Shown here piece by piece: positions 8,746 to 16,680 of a DNA stretch of 50,106 bases. The position numbers and the translations under genes were made by a program. The notes beneath the pieces are model-generated. The model saw nothing but the letters and a program-made list of their open reading frames with translations, ran no database searches and was not told where the DNA came from. Each line of letters opens with the position of its first letter. Within the stretch, counting starts at the first letter, position 1. This DNA comes from Alcaligenaceae bacterium (GTDB taxonomy: Bacteria; Pseudomonadota; Gammaproteobacteria; Burkholderiales; Burkholderiaceae_B), in assembly GCA_947379755.1 (NCBI GenBank), contig CANCOC010000015.1:1-50106 (forward strand), in the 5' to 3' direction.

Positions 8746-9627
8746 ATGTCAGTGATAAATGCAAGTGCCAGTCAACATGCCCCAGAAAGAATTATTTCCA
8801 TTTCGGGTGCTCCCTACGATGGGTATGCTTTTGAGCAGATGCTTGCAAGTTTGTCCCGCATCGGTGCCACCCATGTAGAGCCCGCCTTTATTGTTGGCTA
8901 CACAGAACCTTTTGGTGAAGATACCTTTACCCAGGCCAATGCCATTCAGTATGCGCGCTGGCTCCAGGAGGCTGGCATAGATTGCTTTGCGTTTTCATCC
9001 CATATTGATCTGGGGCGTGAGGATGCCCTCCAGGTATTTAGGGGTAGGATGGATTTTGCCCGCCGAATTGGCGCCCGCGTCATTAATACCAACGCATCAG
9101 CCAGAGCAACAGGCGAGCGGTTTTATCAAAACATCGCAGGGCTGGCCAGACATGCCGAAGAGCTGGACATGTGGATCGGACTGGAGAACCCGGGTGACGG
9201 CTCAGATAACCTGCTGAATATTGCCTCAGATGCACAGGGACTCTTAAAAAGAGTCAATCATCCCCGGGTCGCACTGAATTACGACGCGGGCAACACCGTA
9301 TCCCATCGTCCAGTGCTCGATGCGACACAGGATGCACTAGATGCTCTGCCAGCCTGTCTCTACACACACATCAAGGATGTCAGCAAACAGTCTGACGGCT
9401 ATTTCTTTTCAGACTTGGGTCAAGGCACTGTTGATTGCGGAAAAATCCTCCAAAACATTGCGCACACTCCGCTGTGCCTCTCTATTGAAATGCCCCTGCG
9501 TCTGCATAGACTGCCCAGCGCACAACCCAGCCGTCATCCAGAGCCTGTGCCTATCGAAACAATCGAGGCGGCATTATCCAAAGCTTTGCGCTTTGTAGAT
9601 CTGCACCTGAAGCACGTAACTCATTAA
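8746..9627 (+). CDS. sugar phosphate isomerase/epimerase (xylose-isomerase-like TIM barrel)
   Basis: The 293-residue TIM-barrel protein has the four expected divalent-metal ligands in order: Glu in GLENPG, Asp in NYDAGN, His in YTHIKD and Glu in SIEMP. Such enzymes interconvert ketoses or ketose phosphates (erythrulose, tagatose, hydroxypyruvate and similar). The start has AAAGG seven bases upstream. It is the first gene of a three-gene operon with a kinase and an RpiB-type isomerase, which suggests a C3-C5 keto-sugar pathway. The exact substrate cannot be read from sequence. Confidence 0.85.
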   Translation: MSVINASASQHAPERIISISGAPYDGYAFEQMLASLSRIGATHVEPAFIVGYTEPFGEDTFTQANAIQYARWLQEAGIDCFAFSSHIDLGREDALQVFRGRMDFARRIGARVINTNASARATGERFYQNIAGLARHAEELDMWIGLENPGDGSDNLLNIASDAQGLLKRVNHPRVALNYDAGNTVSHRPVLDATQDALDALPACLYTHIKDVSKQSDGYFFSDLGQGTVDCGKILQNIAHTPLCLSIEMPLRLHRLPSAQPSRHPEPVPIETIEAALSKALRFVDLHLKHVTH

Positions 9628-9640
9628 GAAGGACAGGTCA

Positions 9641-11413
9641 ATGAATCGTGTAATCAATCATCCCGATCTGGTTGTGGAAGACATGTTGCAGGGCTGGCTG
9701 CTCGCGCATTCCGACTCTGTTTGTGGGACAAATAACCCGCGAGTCATCAAACGTCTGCAGGCACCTGAGCCAGGCAAGGTGGGAATCGTCACCGGTGGTG
9801 GATCGGGGCATGAACCTGCATTTCTGGGCTATGTCGGCGATGGGATGGTCGATGCGGTAGCGATTGGTGAAATTTTTTCTTCACCTACTGCCAAAAGTTT
9901 TCTTGACGCGTTCAAAGCCGCTAATGGTGGTGCAGGTGTTGCCTGCCTCTATGGCAACTATGCCGGGGACAACATGAATGTGCGAATGGCCAGGGAAATG
10001 GCCGCGCAAGAACATATCGCCGTGCAGTGTGTGGTGGCGAATGATGATGTCGCTTCGGCACCGAAAGGGCAGGAAAATAAACGACGCGGCGTCGCTGGCG
10101 AAATTTTGATGTGGAAAGTCGGAGCAGCAAAAGCTGACATGGGTGCAGCCCTGGAGCAAGTGATCAGTGCAGCCCAGAAAGCGATTGATGCAACACGCAG
10201 CATCGGCATCGGTCTGTCTGCCTGCATCATCCCGGCTGTTGGCAAGGCCAACTTCACAATTGAATCCGGCACCATGGAAGTCGGAATCGGGCACCACGGT
10301 GAACCGGGCATTGATGTACGCGCAACGGTGACTGCTGCTGAAATGGCGGAAATGATGCTCAAGGTTGTGTTACCTGATCTTCCCATTATGCCGGGTGACA
10401 AGGTTGCCGTGCTGGTGTCGGGACTGGGTGCGACCCCCCTGATGGAGCAATACATACTATATGGCGAGATCGCCAAAATCCTGAAACAGAAAAATATCGA
10501 AATTGTCTTTAACCAGGTAGGTAATCTTTTTACCTCTCTCGAGATGATGGGCGTCACGCTCACGGTGATGAAGCTTGATGACGAGCTTCTTGACTGTCTC
10601 AGGCATCCTTGCCACTGTGTCGGCCTGAACGTTCAGGGCATGCAACCTATACGCGCCTTTACTGCGCCACCATCTTTGCCTGATATAGAACAGACGACGA
10701 CCCTGATGGCGGCGGCCAACAAAACCCGCGAAATCACGGCACCCAGCATTGATATGGAGCATGCCGAGGATATCGTGCGAGAAATGATTGAGACCATCGT
10801 ACAAAACCGTCAGTTCTTAAGTGAAATCGATGGGCTGATTGGTGATGGCGACCACGGCGTCAATATGGCGAAGGGATTTTCTGGCTGCGGCCAGCGTCTG
10901 GATCGTCTGGGTTCGCAAGCGCAGCAACTCCCTCTGGCACTCAAGGAATTGTCTGAGGCCCTGATGGATGACATTGGGGGCTCAATGGGACCGCTTTACG
11001 GAAACTTCTTTCTTGGGTGGGTCTCTGTCCTTTCTCCCTACCGCCTAATGGATGCTGAGCTGTTTGGACAGGCACTTGCCACAGGCATTTTGAATGTTCA
11101 GGCGATGGGTCAGGCGCAAGTAGGCGACAAGACACTGATCGACACACTGATCCCCGCACTGGACGCCTACAACACCGAACTGGCAAACGGCGGAAGTTTT
11201 CAGGCATGTCTCTCAGCAATGATCTGCGGCGCTGAAACTGGCAAAGATTCAACCAAAGATATGCAGGCGCGAATTGGGCGTTCCGCAAGACTTGGGGCAC
11301 GCTCGATCGGGGTGCTTGATGCCGGGGCGACCTCGTGTTTTCTGATTTTGCAGTCGACCGGGCAAGCGCTCATCCGTCTTCTGGCCCAAACAGCCCAACA
11401 CTCGAATACTTAA
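9641..11413 (+). CDS. single-chain dihydroxyacetone-kinase family kinase (DhaK-DhaL fusion)
   Basis: The 590-residue protein fuses a DhaK domain (about 1-340) to a DhaL domain (about 370-590), as in the ATP-dependent kinases rather than the PTS-dependent split form. DhaK shows TGGGSGHEPA and the substrate-binding histidine region GIGHHGEPG (H218/H219). DhaL shows the nucleotide/Mg motif GDGDHG (401-406), GGSMGPLYG and a C-terminal ARLGARSIGVLDAG loop. Besides dihydroxyacetone, this family phosphorylates D- or L-erythrulose. The flanking isomerases favour a tetrulose role. GGACAGG precedes the ATG. Confidence 0.93.
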   Translation: MNRVINHPDLVVEDMLQGWLLAHSDSVCGTNNPRVIKRLQAPEPGKVGIVTGGGSGHEPAFLGYVGDGMVDAVAIGEIFSSPTAKSFLDAFKAANGGAGVACLYGNYAGDNMNVRMAREMAAQEHIAVQCVVANDDVASAPKGQENKRRGVAGEILMWKVGAAKADMGAALEQVISAAQKAIDATRSIGIGLSACIIPAVGKANFTIESGTMEVGIGHHGEPGIDVRATVTAAEMAEMMLKVVLPDLPIMPGDKVAVLVSGLGATPLMEQYILYGEIAKILKQKNIEIVFNQVGNLFTSLEMMGVTLTVMKLDDELLDCLRHPCHCVGLNVQGMQPIRAFTAPPSLPDIEQTTTLMAAANKTREITAPSIDMEHAEDIVREMIETIVQNRQFLSEIDGLIGDGDHGVNMAKGFSGCGQRLDRLGSQAQQLPLALKELSEALMDDIGGSMGPLYGNFFLGWVSVLSPYRLMDAELFGQALATGILNVQAMGQAQVGDKTLIDTLIPALDAYNTELANGGSFQACLSAMICGAETGKDSTKDMQARIGRSARLGARSIGVLDAGATSCFLILQSTGQALIRLLAQTAQHSNT

Positions 11414-11456
11414 CCTCTGCACAGTGCGTGCAAACATGATCACTTCAGGAGTTCAT

Positions 11457-11900
11457 ATGAAAATTGCCCTCGGTTGCGACGAAGCCGCTTACGAGCTCAA
11501 GCTCATCATCAAAAAACATATTATTGAGGCGGGACACGAAGTAGAAGATTTCGGCACGCACGATGCTCAACCTGTGCTGTATCCGAATATTGCGTTTGCC
11601 GTTGCCCAGGAAGTCGCAAAGGGTACATTCGAGCGCGGGCTGCTGTTCTGCGGAACTGGAATTGGCATGGCCATTTCAGCCAATAAAGTATCTGGCATTC
11701 GTGCCGCACAATGCCATGACACCTACTCTGCCGAACGCGCAAGCCGTAGCAATGATGCTCAAATTATTACCATCGGGGCAAGGGTTGTCGGACCGGAACT
11801 GGCCAAAGCAATTGTCGACAAGTTTCTGGCAAGCACCTTTGATGGTGGCAAATCGCAACCCAAGGTCGACCTCATCACAGCTTTTGAAGAAAAAAACTGA
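11457..11900 (+). CDS. rpiB: RpiB/LacAB-family sugar-phosphate isomerase
   Basis: The 147-residue protein has the RpiB signature: GCDEAAYELK at the start and the active-site C65 followed by GTGIGMAISANK. The fold interconverts aldose and ketose phosphates (ribose-5-P/ribulose-5-P). In erythritol/threitol pathways, homologues named EryI or DerI convert D-erythrulose-4-P to D-erythrose-4-P. Following a DhaK-type kinase, that second role is attractive. The start at 11457 has AGGAG at a good distance; the frame is open upstream to 11424 but without a site. A terminator follows. Confidence 0.9.
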   Translation: MKIALGCDEAAYELKLIIKKHIIEAGHEVEDFGTHDAQPVLYPNIAFAVAQEVAKGTFERGLLFCGTGIGMAISANKVSGIRAAQCHDTYSAERASRSNDAQIITIGARVVGPELAKAIVDKFLASTFDGGKSQPKVDLITAFEEKN

Positions 11901-11950
11901 TTCAACTAGATATCACCCCAAGCACACACAATCTTGTCCAGACTGAAATA

Positions 11951-12003
11951 GTCAAAAGTCTTTGTTGCAGCGCAGCATGCAGACAAGCTTTGACGCTTTT
12001 TTG
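11951..12003 (+). terminator. terminator after the sugar operon
   Basis: GTCAAAAG (11951-11958) pairs with CTTTGAC (11988-11994), with a partly paired interior, and is followed by GCTTTTTT. It separates the rpiB-type gene from the TerC-family gene. Confidence 0.65.
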
Positions 12004-12097
12004 TATCTGAGTGTAAGTACCGTGTAAACTACGCGCGGTTCTTGCAAGTAGTTTTTGGTTGCATATTCTTGTTCAATTTTTCTTATAAAAAGACACC

Positions 12098-12784
12098 ATG
12101 GATCTCTCACTGCATACTTTTTGGATTCCGCTGCTGCAAATCATCGGCGTGAATATCGTTCTTTCCGGAGATAACGCAGTGGTGATTGCGTTGGCCGCCC
12201 GCTCACTTCCACCGCTTCAGCAAAAGAAAGCAATTTTCTGGGGCTCGGGTGCGGCCATTCTGATGCGTATTGTGTTGACGATTTTTGCCGTCAAACTACT
12301 CACACTCCCGTATCTGAAACTCATTGGTGCAGGACTGCTCATCTGGATTGGTATCCAGTTATTGCTGCCAGACGATGGTGAAGAAAATATTTCATCAAGC
12401 GATCATCTCATGACAGCCATCAAGACAATTTTGCTTGCCGACCTGGTGATGAGCCTGGACAACGTGATCGGTGTTGCCGCTGCAGCCAAAGGCAGCATGC
12501 CCTTGCTGGTGATCGGCCTGGCAATCAGTATCCCACTGGTGATTTTTGGTGCCACGATGCTTCTCAAAATCATGGAACGTTTTCCGATCATCATTACGAT
12601 TGGTGGTGGCCTGCTAGGCTGGGTGGCCGGTGAAATGGCGATCAGCGATCCTGCGGTCAGTGAGTGGATTCATCACAACCTGCCACAGCTTCATACCTTG
12701 TTCCTGGGTCCTCTGCTCGGTCTGGCGATCGTGTTGACTGTCGGTAAGATAATGGGAAAGAAAAAGGCACACGCAGCAGCTTGA
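12098..12784 (+). CDS. TerC-family integral membrane protein (copy 1)
   Basis: The 228-residue protein is almost all hydrophobic helices (about seven). It shows the family's acidic membrane motifs: SGDNAVVIALAAR in the first helix pair and SLDNVIGVAAAA in the middle, whose aspartates are thought to bind metal ions in transport. TerC/YjbE/Alx-type proteins export Mn2+ or protect secreted enzymes by metallation. The ribosome site is weak and no yybP-ykoY riboswitch was found upstream, unlike the paralogue at 12891-13595. The two genes converge on a shared terminator. Confidence 0.9.
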   Translation: MDLSLHTFWIPLLQIIGVNIVLSGDNAVVIALAARSLPPLQQKKAIFWGSGAAILMRIVLTIFAVKLLTLPYLKLIGAGLLIWIGIQLLLPDDGEENISSSDHLMTAIKTILLADLVMSLDNVIGVAAAAKGSMPLLVIGLAISIPLVIFGATMLLKIMERFPIIITIGGGLLGWVAGEMAISDPAVSEWIHHNLPQLHTLFLGPLLGLAIVLTVGKIMGKKKAHAAA

Positions 12785-12820
12785 CAGTTGTGATGTGAGC
12801 CATTGCAGCAGATCTGCATA

Positions 12821-12858
12821 AAAGACCACCGTGCCCTTGAACACGGTGGTCTTTTTAC
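12821..12858. terminator. bidirectional terminator between convergent TerC genes
   Basis: A perfect 13-bp stem (12821-12833 with 12842-12854) encloses an eight-base loop, with a T run on the plus strand and CTTTTA on the minus strand. It can stop transcription from both TerC-family genes. Confidence 0.9.
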
Positions 12859-12890
12859 TTCAGATCCCCGGACACTCCAATCACGTCGGT

Positions 12891-13595
12891 TCAATCACTG
12901 ATGGTTTTGATTTTTGCTGAAGACTGGTGAGAAGAATTACGCAAATAGCCAATCACTAATACAGCACTGACAATCAGCACAACCAGAACCCAGGACCAGC
13001 CAAGGAAAGGTGCAATGTAAGATTGAATGACTGGCTCGGCCAGCATCATCTGCGTTGCGGTCCATGCGAGTACAGCAGCACCGACATACATGACCTGCGG
13101 GAACCGATCCACAACCTTGAGCACCAGGCGACTGCACCACACCACAATTGGAATACTGATCAACAGACCCAGTACCACGAGCAGAAAATTACCTTGTGCA
13201 GCGCCTGCAACCCCCAGTACGTTATCCACACCCATGACGGCATCTGCAATCACAATTGTTTTCATTGCACCGAAAAAATTGCTGGCCGCATGACTCGAAT
13301 CGCCCTCACCATGTGAATCGGCAGGTGCCAAAAGCTTGATTGAAATCCATACCAGCAACGCACCACCCGCGAGTAATAAACCGGGGATCTTGAGCAACCA
13401 GACCACAGCAAGTGTCATCACAGATCTGACAACAATCGCACCAACGGTTCCCCACAGAATGGCTTTCTTCTGATCAGCCGGAGGTAGTTTGCGAGCCGCC
13501 ATGGCAATGACCAGTGCGTTATCACCCGCCAGGACCAGGTCAATCAGCACAATTGCACCGAGTGCATAGAGAAACTCTAGTGAAAAAATATCCAT
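12891..13595 (-). CDS. TerC-family integral membrane protein (copy 2, riboswitch-controlled)
   Basis: The 234-residue polytopic membrane protein is paralogous to copy 1. It has LAGDNALVIAMAAR and GVDNVLGVAGAA as the paired aspartate motifs and about seven hydrophobic segments. The leader contains a yybP-ykoY riboswitch, the class that senses Mn2+ and controls Mn exporters such as Alx and MntP, so a manganese-efflux or Mn-homeostasis role is well supported. GGGAG lies eight bases before the ATG and can be sequestered by upstream sequence at 13636-13641. Confidence 0.93.
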   Translation of the reverse strand: MDIFSLEFLYALGAIVLIDLVLAGDNALVIAMAARKLPPADQKKAILWGTVGAIVVRSVMTLAVVWLLKIPGLLLAGGALLVWISIKLLAPADSHGEGDSSHAASNFFGAMKTIVIADAVMGVDNVLGVAGAAQGNFLLVVLGLLISIPIVVWCSRLVLKVVDRFPQVMYVGAAVLAWTATQMMLAEPVIQSYIAPFLGWSWVLVVLIVSAVLVIGYLRNSSHQSSAKIKTISD

Positions 13596-13604
13596 ACGAA
13601 AAAC

Positions 13605-13641
13605 TCCCGCGCATAATCAATGAGAGGCAAACCTAGCGGGA
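13605..13641 (-). promoter_or_regulatory. possible ribosome-site-sequestering hairpin
   Basis: On the minus strand TCCCGC (13641-13636) can pair with GCGGGA (13610-13605), which covers the Shine-Dalgarno of the riboswitch-controlled TerC gene. A second CTCCC at 13659-13655 offers an alternative pairing. This fits translational control by the riboswitch, but the structure is inferred by eye only. Confidence 0.4.
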
Positions 13642-13691
13642 TGGGAAGTTGACATGGGAGAGCGCAAAATCCTATGCCGGCATTCCGCCGC

Positions 13692-13815
13692 CAAGGTCTT
13701 GCTTGTAAAGAAAGGGACTGGTCCACTCTCAGTACTGATGTGCCCGGAGACCGAAGTCACGTATTGACGAACACATCACCAGAAGGATTGCCCTGCTGGT
13801 TAGCTACTCCCCTTG
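13692..13815 (-). ncRNA. yybP-ykoY manganese riboswitch
   Basis: Read on the minus strand, the element begins with CAAGGGGAGTAGC and ends with GCAAGACCTTG, so the P1 stem closes as CAAGG (13815-13811) with CCTTG (13696-13692). Inside are the conserved GTCAATACG and CTCCGGGCA elements. These are the two Mn-binding loop halves of the class. It lies 97 bases upstream of the minus-strand TerC-family gene. Known members bind Mn2+ and raise expression of exporters. With no T-tract hairpin visible after the aptamer, the control is probably translational. Confidence 0.93.
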
Positions 13816-13861
13816 AAAAACACACAAGTCAGTGAAATCTGTGTTTCAGGTATGAGCGTTC

Positions 13862-13890
13862 ACTTTAGGGCATGAAACATCATGTGTCAA
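13862..13890 (-). promoter_or_regulatory. sigma-70 promoter of the riboswitch leader
   Basis: On the minus strand a perfect TTGACA (13890-13885) is followed after 17 bases by TAAAGT (13867-13862). Transcription would start near 13855, about 40 bases before the aptamer. Confidence 0.8.
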
Positions 13891-13968
13891 TGTTTAGATA
13901 AAAAACCACATTTTGTTCCAGCCATTTCAGAATAAATTCTAAAGTAATCCCTTGATCTCTACACAGCG

Positions 13969-14874
13969 TTACTCATAATTTTTGTCAAAACGCTTTTCCC
14001 AGGCTTCGATTTCCTCAAGGCCCAAAGCCGCGTTGTATTGTGCAGAAGTAAACATATTCTGCTCGGCAAATCCTGCGATATTGCCGTGGCTGTGCAAATA
14101 CGTCAGTGCCTGCGTCATGGCATGACCGAACACACCGCGCGCCATTGCGGGGTAGATTGCGAGATCAATTCCTGCAGCTTTCAAGCCTGAGGTATGCAAA
14201 CTTCTCACGGCACCGCCGGCGTCCATATTGACCACCATCGGCACCTGAACATGATCTTTCAGGTAACGGATCTGCTTCAAAATATCGGGATTAGCCTTGA
14301 GTTCAACAAAAACGATGTCGGCACCTTCGGCAGCAAACGCGCGCGTGCGACGTACCGCCTCATCCAGCCCCATTGCTCCAACGCAATCCGTGCGCGCGAT
14401 CAGCACAAAGTCTGTATCGCTGCGCGCGGCCGCGGCAGCCGCTATTTTTCCAACCGCCTGATTGAAATCGAGTACCGTCCGGTCCCCTGCCATCTGAGCG
14501 CAGCGCTTGGGCGATATCTGATCCTCGATATGAATAGCCGCCACACCGGCCGCTTCGAACTCTGCAACCGTCCGGCGCACATTCACAACATTGCCATAGC
14601 CTGTATCAGCATCGCAAATCATTGGAATATTGATGCAAGAAGATACACGTCGCGCATGATCTGCAATCATGCTCAAGTCAACAAGCCCTACATCCGGACG
14701 CCCCAGCAATGTGGCCGATACGCCATTACCTGTCATATAGCAGGCCGGAAAACCAGCCTGCTCAACAAGTCGGGCACCATAGCCATCGTAAATACCAGGG
14801 GCGCACACCGCCTCGGACTGACTGAGCAACAATCTGAGTTGCTGACGTTTTTGCTTTGCGCTGAGTACGGTCAT
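13969..14874 (-). CDS. isocitrate lyase/PEP mutase family C-C lyase (dimethylmalate/methylisocitrate lyase-like)
   Basis: This is a protein of about 301 residues of the ICL/PEP-mutase superfamily. The Mg-binding strand CDADTGYG (87-94) and IEDQ (116-119) are present. The catalytic-cysteine loop reads PKRC (122-125) instead of the KKCGH of true isocitrate lyase, as in methylisocitrate lyase and 2,3-dimethylmalate lyase. Such enzymes cleave a 2-hydroxy-dicarboxylate to pyruvate (or another 2-oxoacid) plus a carboxylate; some relatives decarboxylate oxaloacetate. The start at 14874 overlaps the LeuD-like stop as ATGA, showing tight coupling. With the LeuC/LeuD pair upstream, the order hydratase then lyase mirrors the dimethylmaleate branch of nicotinate fermentation. 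Confidence 0.87.
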   Translation of the reverse strand: MTVLSAKQKRQQLRLLLSQSEAVCAPGIYDGYGARLVEQAGFPACYMTGNGVSATLLGRPDVGLVDLSMIADHARRVSSCINIPMICDADTGYGNVVNVRRTVAEFEAAGVAAIHIEDQISPKRCAQMAGDRTVLDFNQAVGKIAAAAAARSDTDFVLIARTDCVGAMGLDEAVRRTRAFAAEGADIVFVELKANPDILKQIRYLKDHVQVPMVVNMDAGGAVRSLHTSGLKAAGIDLAIYPAMARGVFGHAMTQALTYLHSHGNIAGFAEQNMFTSAQYNAALGLEEIEAWEKRFDKNYE

Positions 14875-15386
14875 GCGAATTTCCAATCAGGGTGTTTTTG
14901 TAGAAAGGGGATCAGACCACCCAGGGACAAAATCGCCAGAATTTCCGCCGGCAATGGCTGGGCGGTATGCAGTAACTGACCATTCAGATTCAGTGTTCCC
15001 GCGGCAAAGTCTATATCCAGCAACTGACCAGCGTGCATGTCGGAGGTGTCGCACTCAAAGACTGGCATGCCATTATTAATGGCATTACGAAAAAACTGCC
15101 GTCCAAAGGATGGTGCGACGATCGCTCGTATATTCATGGCAAGCATCACATGCACAGCCTGTTCACGCGAGGAGTTGATCCCAAAGTGCGCACCGGCAAC
15201 CAGGATACCTCCATGCGCAGCTGCAATTTCTGAAGCAATCGCCGGTGCAAGATGTTCAAAGGCGTGGGCCGCCACGTATGCGATATCTTTACCTGGTAAA
15301 TATTTGTTTGAGCAATTGATATCCGTATTGACATCATCACCAAGAACAAATGCGGAACCTGAAACAATCAGCTTGGAGTGACTCAT
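14871..15386 (-). CDS. LeuD-like small subunit of an aconitase-family hydratase
   Basis: The 171-residue swivelling-domain protein is related to 3-isopropylmalate dehydratase small subunits, with GDDVNTDI near the N-terminus, the NSSREQA substrate loop, and a buried-strand AIVAPSFGRQFFRNAINNG. It pairs with the LeuC-like large subunit, whose gene overlaps its start by four bases. The same two-subunit architecture serves maleate hydratase, dimethylmaleate hydratase and citraconase, and the neighbours point away from leucine synthesis because no leuB or leuA is near. Confidence 0.9.
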   Translation of the reverse strand: MSHSKLIVSGSAFVLGDDVNTDINCSNKYLPGKDIAYVAAHAFEHLAPAIASEIAAAHGGILVAGAHFGINSSREQAVHVMLAMNIRAIVAPSFGRQFFRNAINNGMPVFECDTSDMHAGQLLDIDFAAGTLNLNGQLLHTAQPLPAEILAILSLGGLIPFLQKHPDWKFA

Positions 15387-16666
15387 GCGACAGACCTCCA
15401 GGTTCCACCGTCAACGGTGCGCGGATCTGTGATGAACCCTGTCAGGGCAGAGGCCGCAACCGTTGCGGCCGAGCCCAGCCAGATGTCCGCATTCTTGTTA
15501 TTCAGTCGTCCCTGGAAATTACGGTTTGCGGTCGAAATCACCGTATCACCGTCACCCGGAACCAAATGATTGGTAATGCCCACACACGTGCCACAGCCAG
15601 CAGCTTCAAAGGAAGCACCTGCAGTGGTGAGGATTTCAATGAGTCCTTCCCTGAGCGCTGCAAGATAAATCTGCCTCGAAGCGGGCGTCACGATCATCCG
15701 GACACCAGGCGCGAGCTTGCGTCCTTTGAGGACTTCCGCCGCCTGTCGAATATCGTCAAGCCTGCCATTTGTACAGGTACCAATCAAAGCAAACTGGATA
15801 CGCTGGCGGTCAATATCGCTAACGGACACAATATCATCGACTTCATGTTTACGGGCAACTTGTGGTGCCAGCGTTGATGTATCGATCACGATGCGCTGAG
15901 AGTAACGCGCATCAGCATCAGCAAAAGTCGGAACGGGGGTCCTGGCACCGTGGGCGCGCAACCAGGCGAAGGTCTTTTCATCCGGCTCAAGAATGGCGGC
16001 CTTGGCACCCAGCTCTGCAGCATGATTACACAAGGTCATCCGGTCATCGATATCCATTGCAGCAACCGCGCTGCCAACATATTCAATCGCCTGATAGTTG
16101 AGACCCTCAGCGCCAAACCTGCCAAGCATCGAAAGCGTAATGTCTTTGGCCCAGACTCCTGGCTGCAGTTGTCCCTGCAACTCAATACGCACGGTTTCTG
16201 GCACACGAAACCAGAGCTTGCTGCTCATCATGACCGCCGAAACATCGGTGCCTTCAATCCCTGTACCCAATGCATTAAAGGCGCCGTATGTCACGGAATG
16301 GGTATCCGTACCGACCGTCAAATCGCCGCAAGTCAGATGGCCGCCTTCCGGGAGGACCTGATGGCAGATTCCATCACCAATGTCGTAGAGCTTGGTTTCG
16401 CGCTCTGTTGCAAAGGCTCGCATCGCACTATGAATTTCTGCAGCTTCCAGCGTGGGGGGTGGTGAATAGTGATCAAGCACCAGTGCAGTATTCTTTGCGA
16501 ACTGCAATTTTTGATCACCCAGCTTGCCGATCATCTTGATCGTATTGGCCGCACGCGTGTCCGTCACCATTGCAAAATCTATCTCTGCAATCACAACCTC
16601 GCCTGCTTTCACTGAGGACTTGCCCGAGTGCCGTGCGAGTATTTTTTCTGAAATCGTAGAGCCCAT
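15383..16666 (-). CDS. LeuC-like large subunit of an aconitase-family hydratase
   Basis: The 427-residue protein carries the three cysteines for the [4Fe-4S] cluster: C298 in GTCTNG, and C358 and C361 in GCGTCVG. It also has GTDTHSVTYGA in the active-site region. At 427 residues it matches the shorter homoaconitase-like/archaeal LeuC type rather than the roughly 470-residue leucine-pathway LeuC. It should hydrate or isomerise an unsaturated or hydroxylated dicarboxylate together with the adjacent LeuD-like subunit. The ATG at 16666 has AAGG upstream; a longer frame would run into the binding-protein gene. It lies 14 bases after that gene in the operon. Confidence 0.9.
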   Translation of the reverse strand: MGSTISEKILARHSGKSSVKAGEVVIAEIDFAMVTDTRAANTIKMIGKLGDQKLQFAKNTALVLDHYSPPPTLEAAEIHSAMRAFATERETKLYDIGDGICHQVLPEGGHLTCGDLTVGTDTHSVTYGAFNALGTGIEGTDVSAVMMSSKLWFRVPETVRIELQGQLQPGVWAKDITLSMLGRFGAEGLNYQAIEYVGSAVAAMDIDDRMTLCNHAAELGAKAAILEPDEKTFAWLRAHGARTPVPTFADADARYSQRIVIDTSTLAPQVARKHEVDDIVSVSDIDRQRIQFALIGTCTNGRLDDIRQAAEVLKGRKLAPGVRMIVTPASRQIYLAALREGLIEILTTAGASFEAAGCGTCVGITNHLVPGDGDTVISTANRNFQGRLNNKNADIWLGSAATVAASALTGFITDPRTVDGGTWRSVA

Positions 16667-16680
16667 TATCTTGCCTTGAA

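Noticed and set aside
11901..12097. Possible second yybP-ykoY riboswitch before the plus-strand TerC gene
   Set aside because: I searched for the GGGGAGTAGC and GCAAGACC landmarks and found neither. The visible hairpin is a terminator.
14194..14979. Long open plus-strand frame of 261 codons opposite the ICL-family lyase
   Set aside because: It is antisense to a well-supported gene, has no recognisable domain and no ribosome site.
13969..16666. Leucine biosynthesis leuCD operon
   Set aside because: No leuA or leuB nearby, short LeuC type, and direct translational coupling to a C-C lyase and Bug gene argue for a catabolic hydratase.
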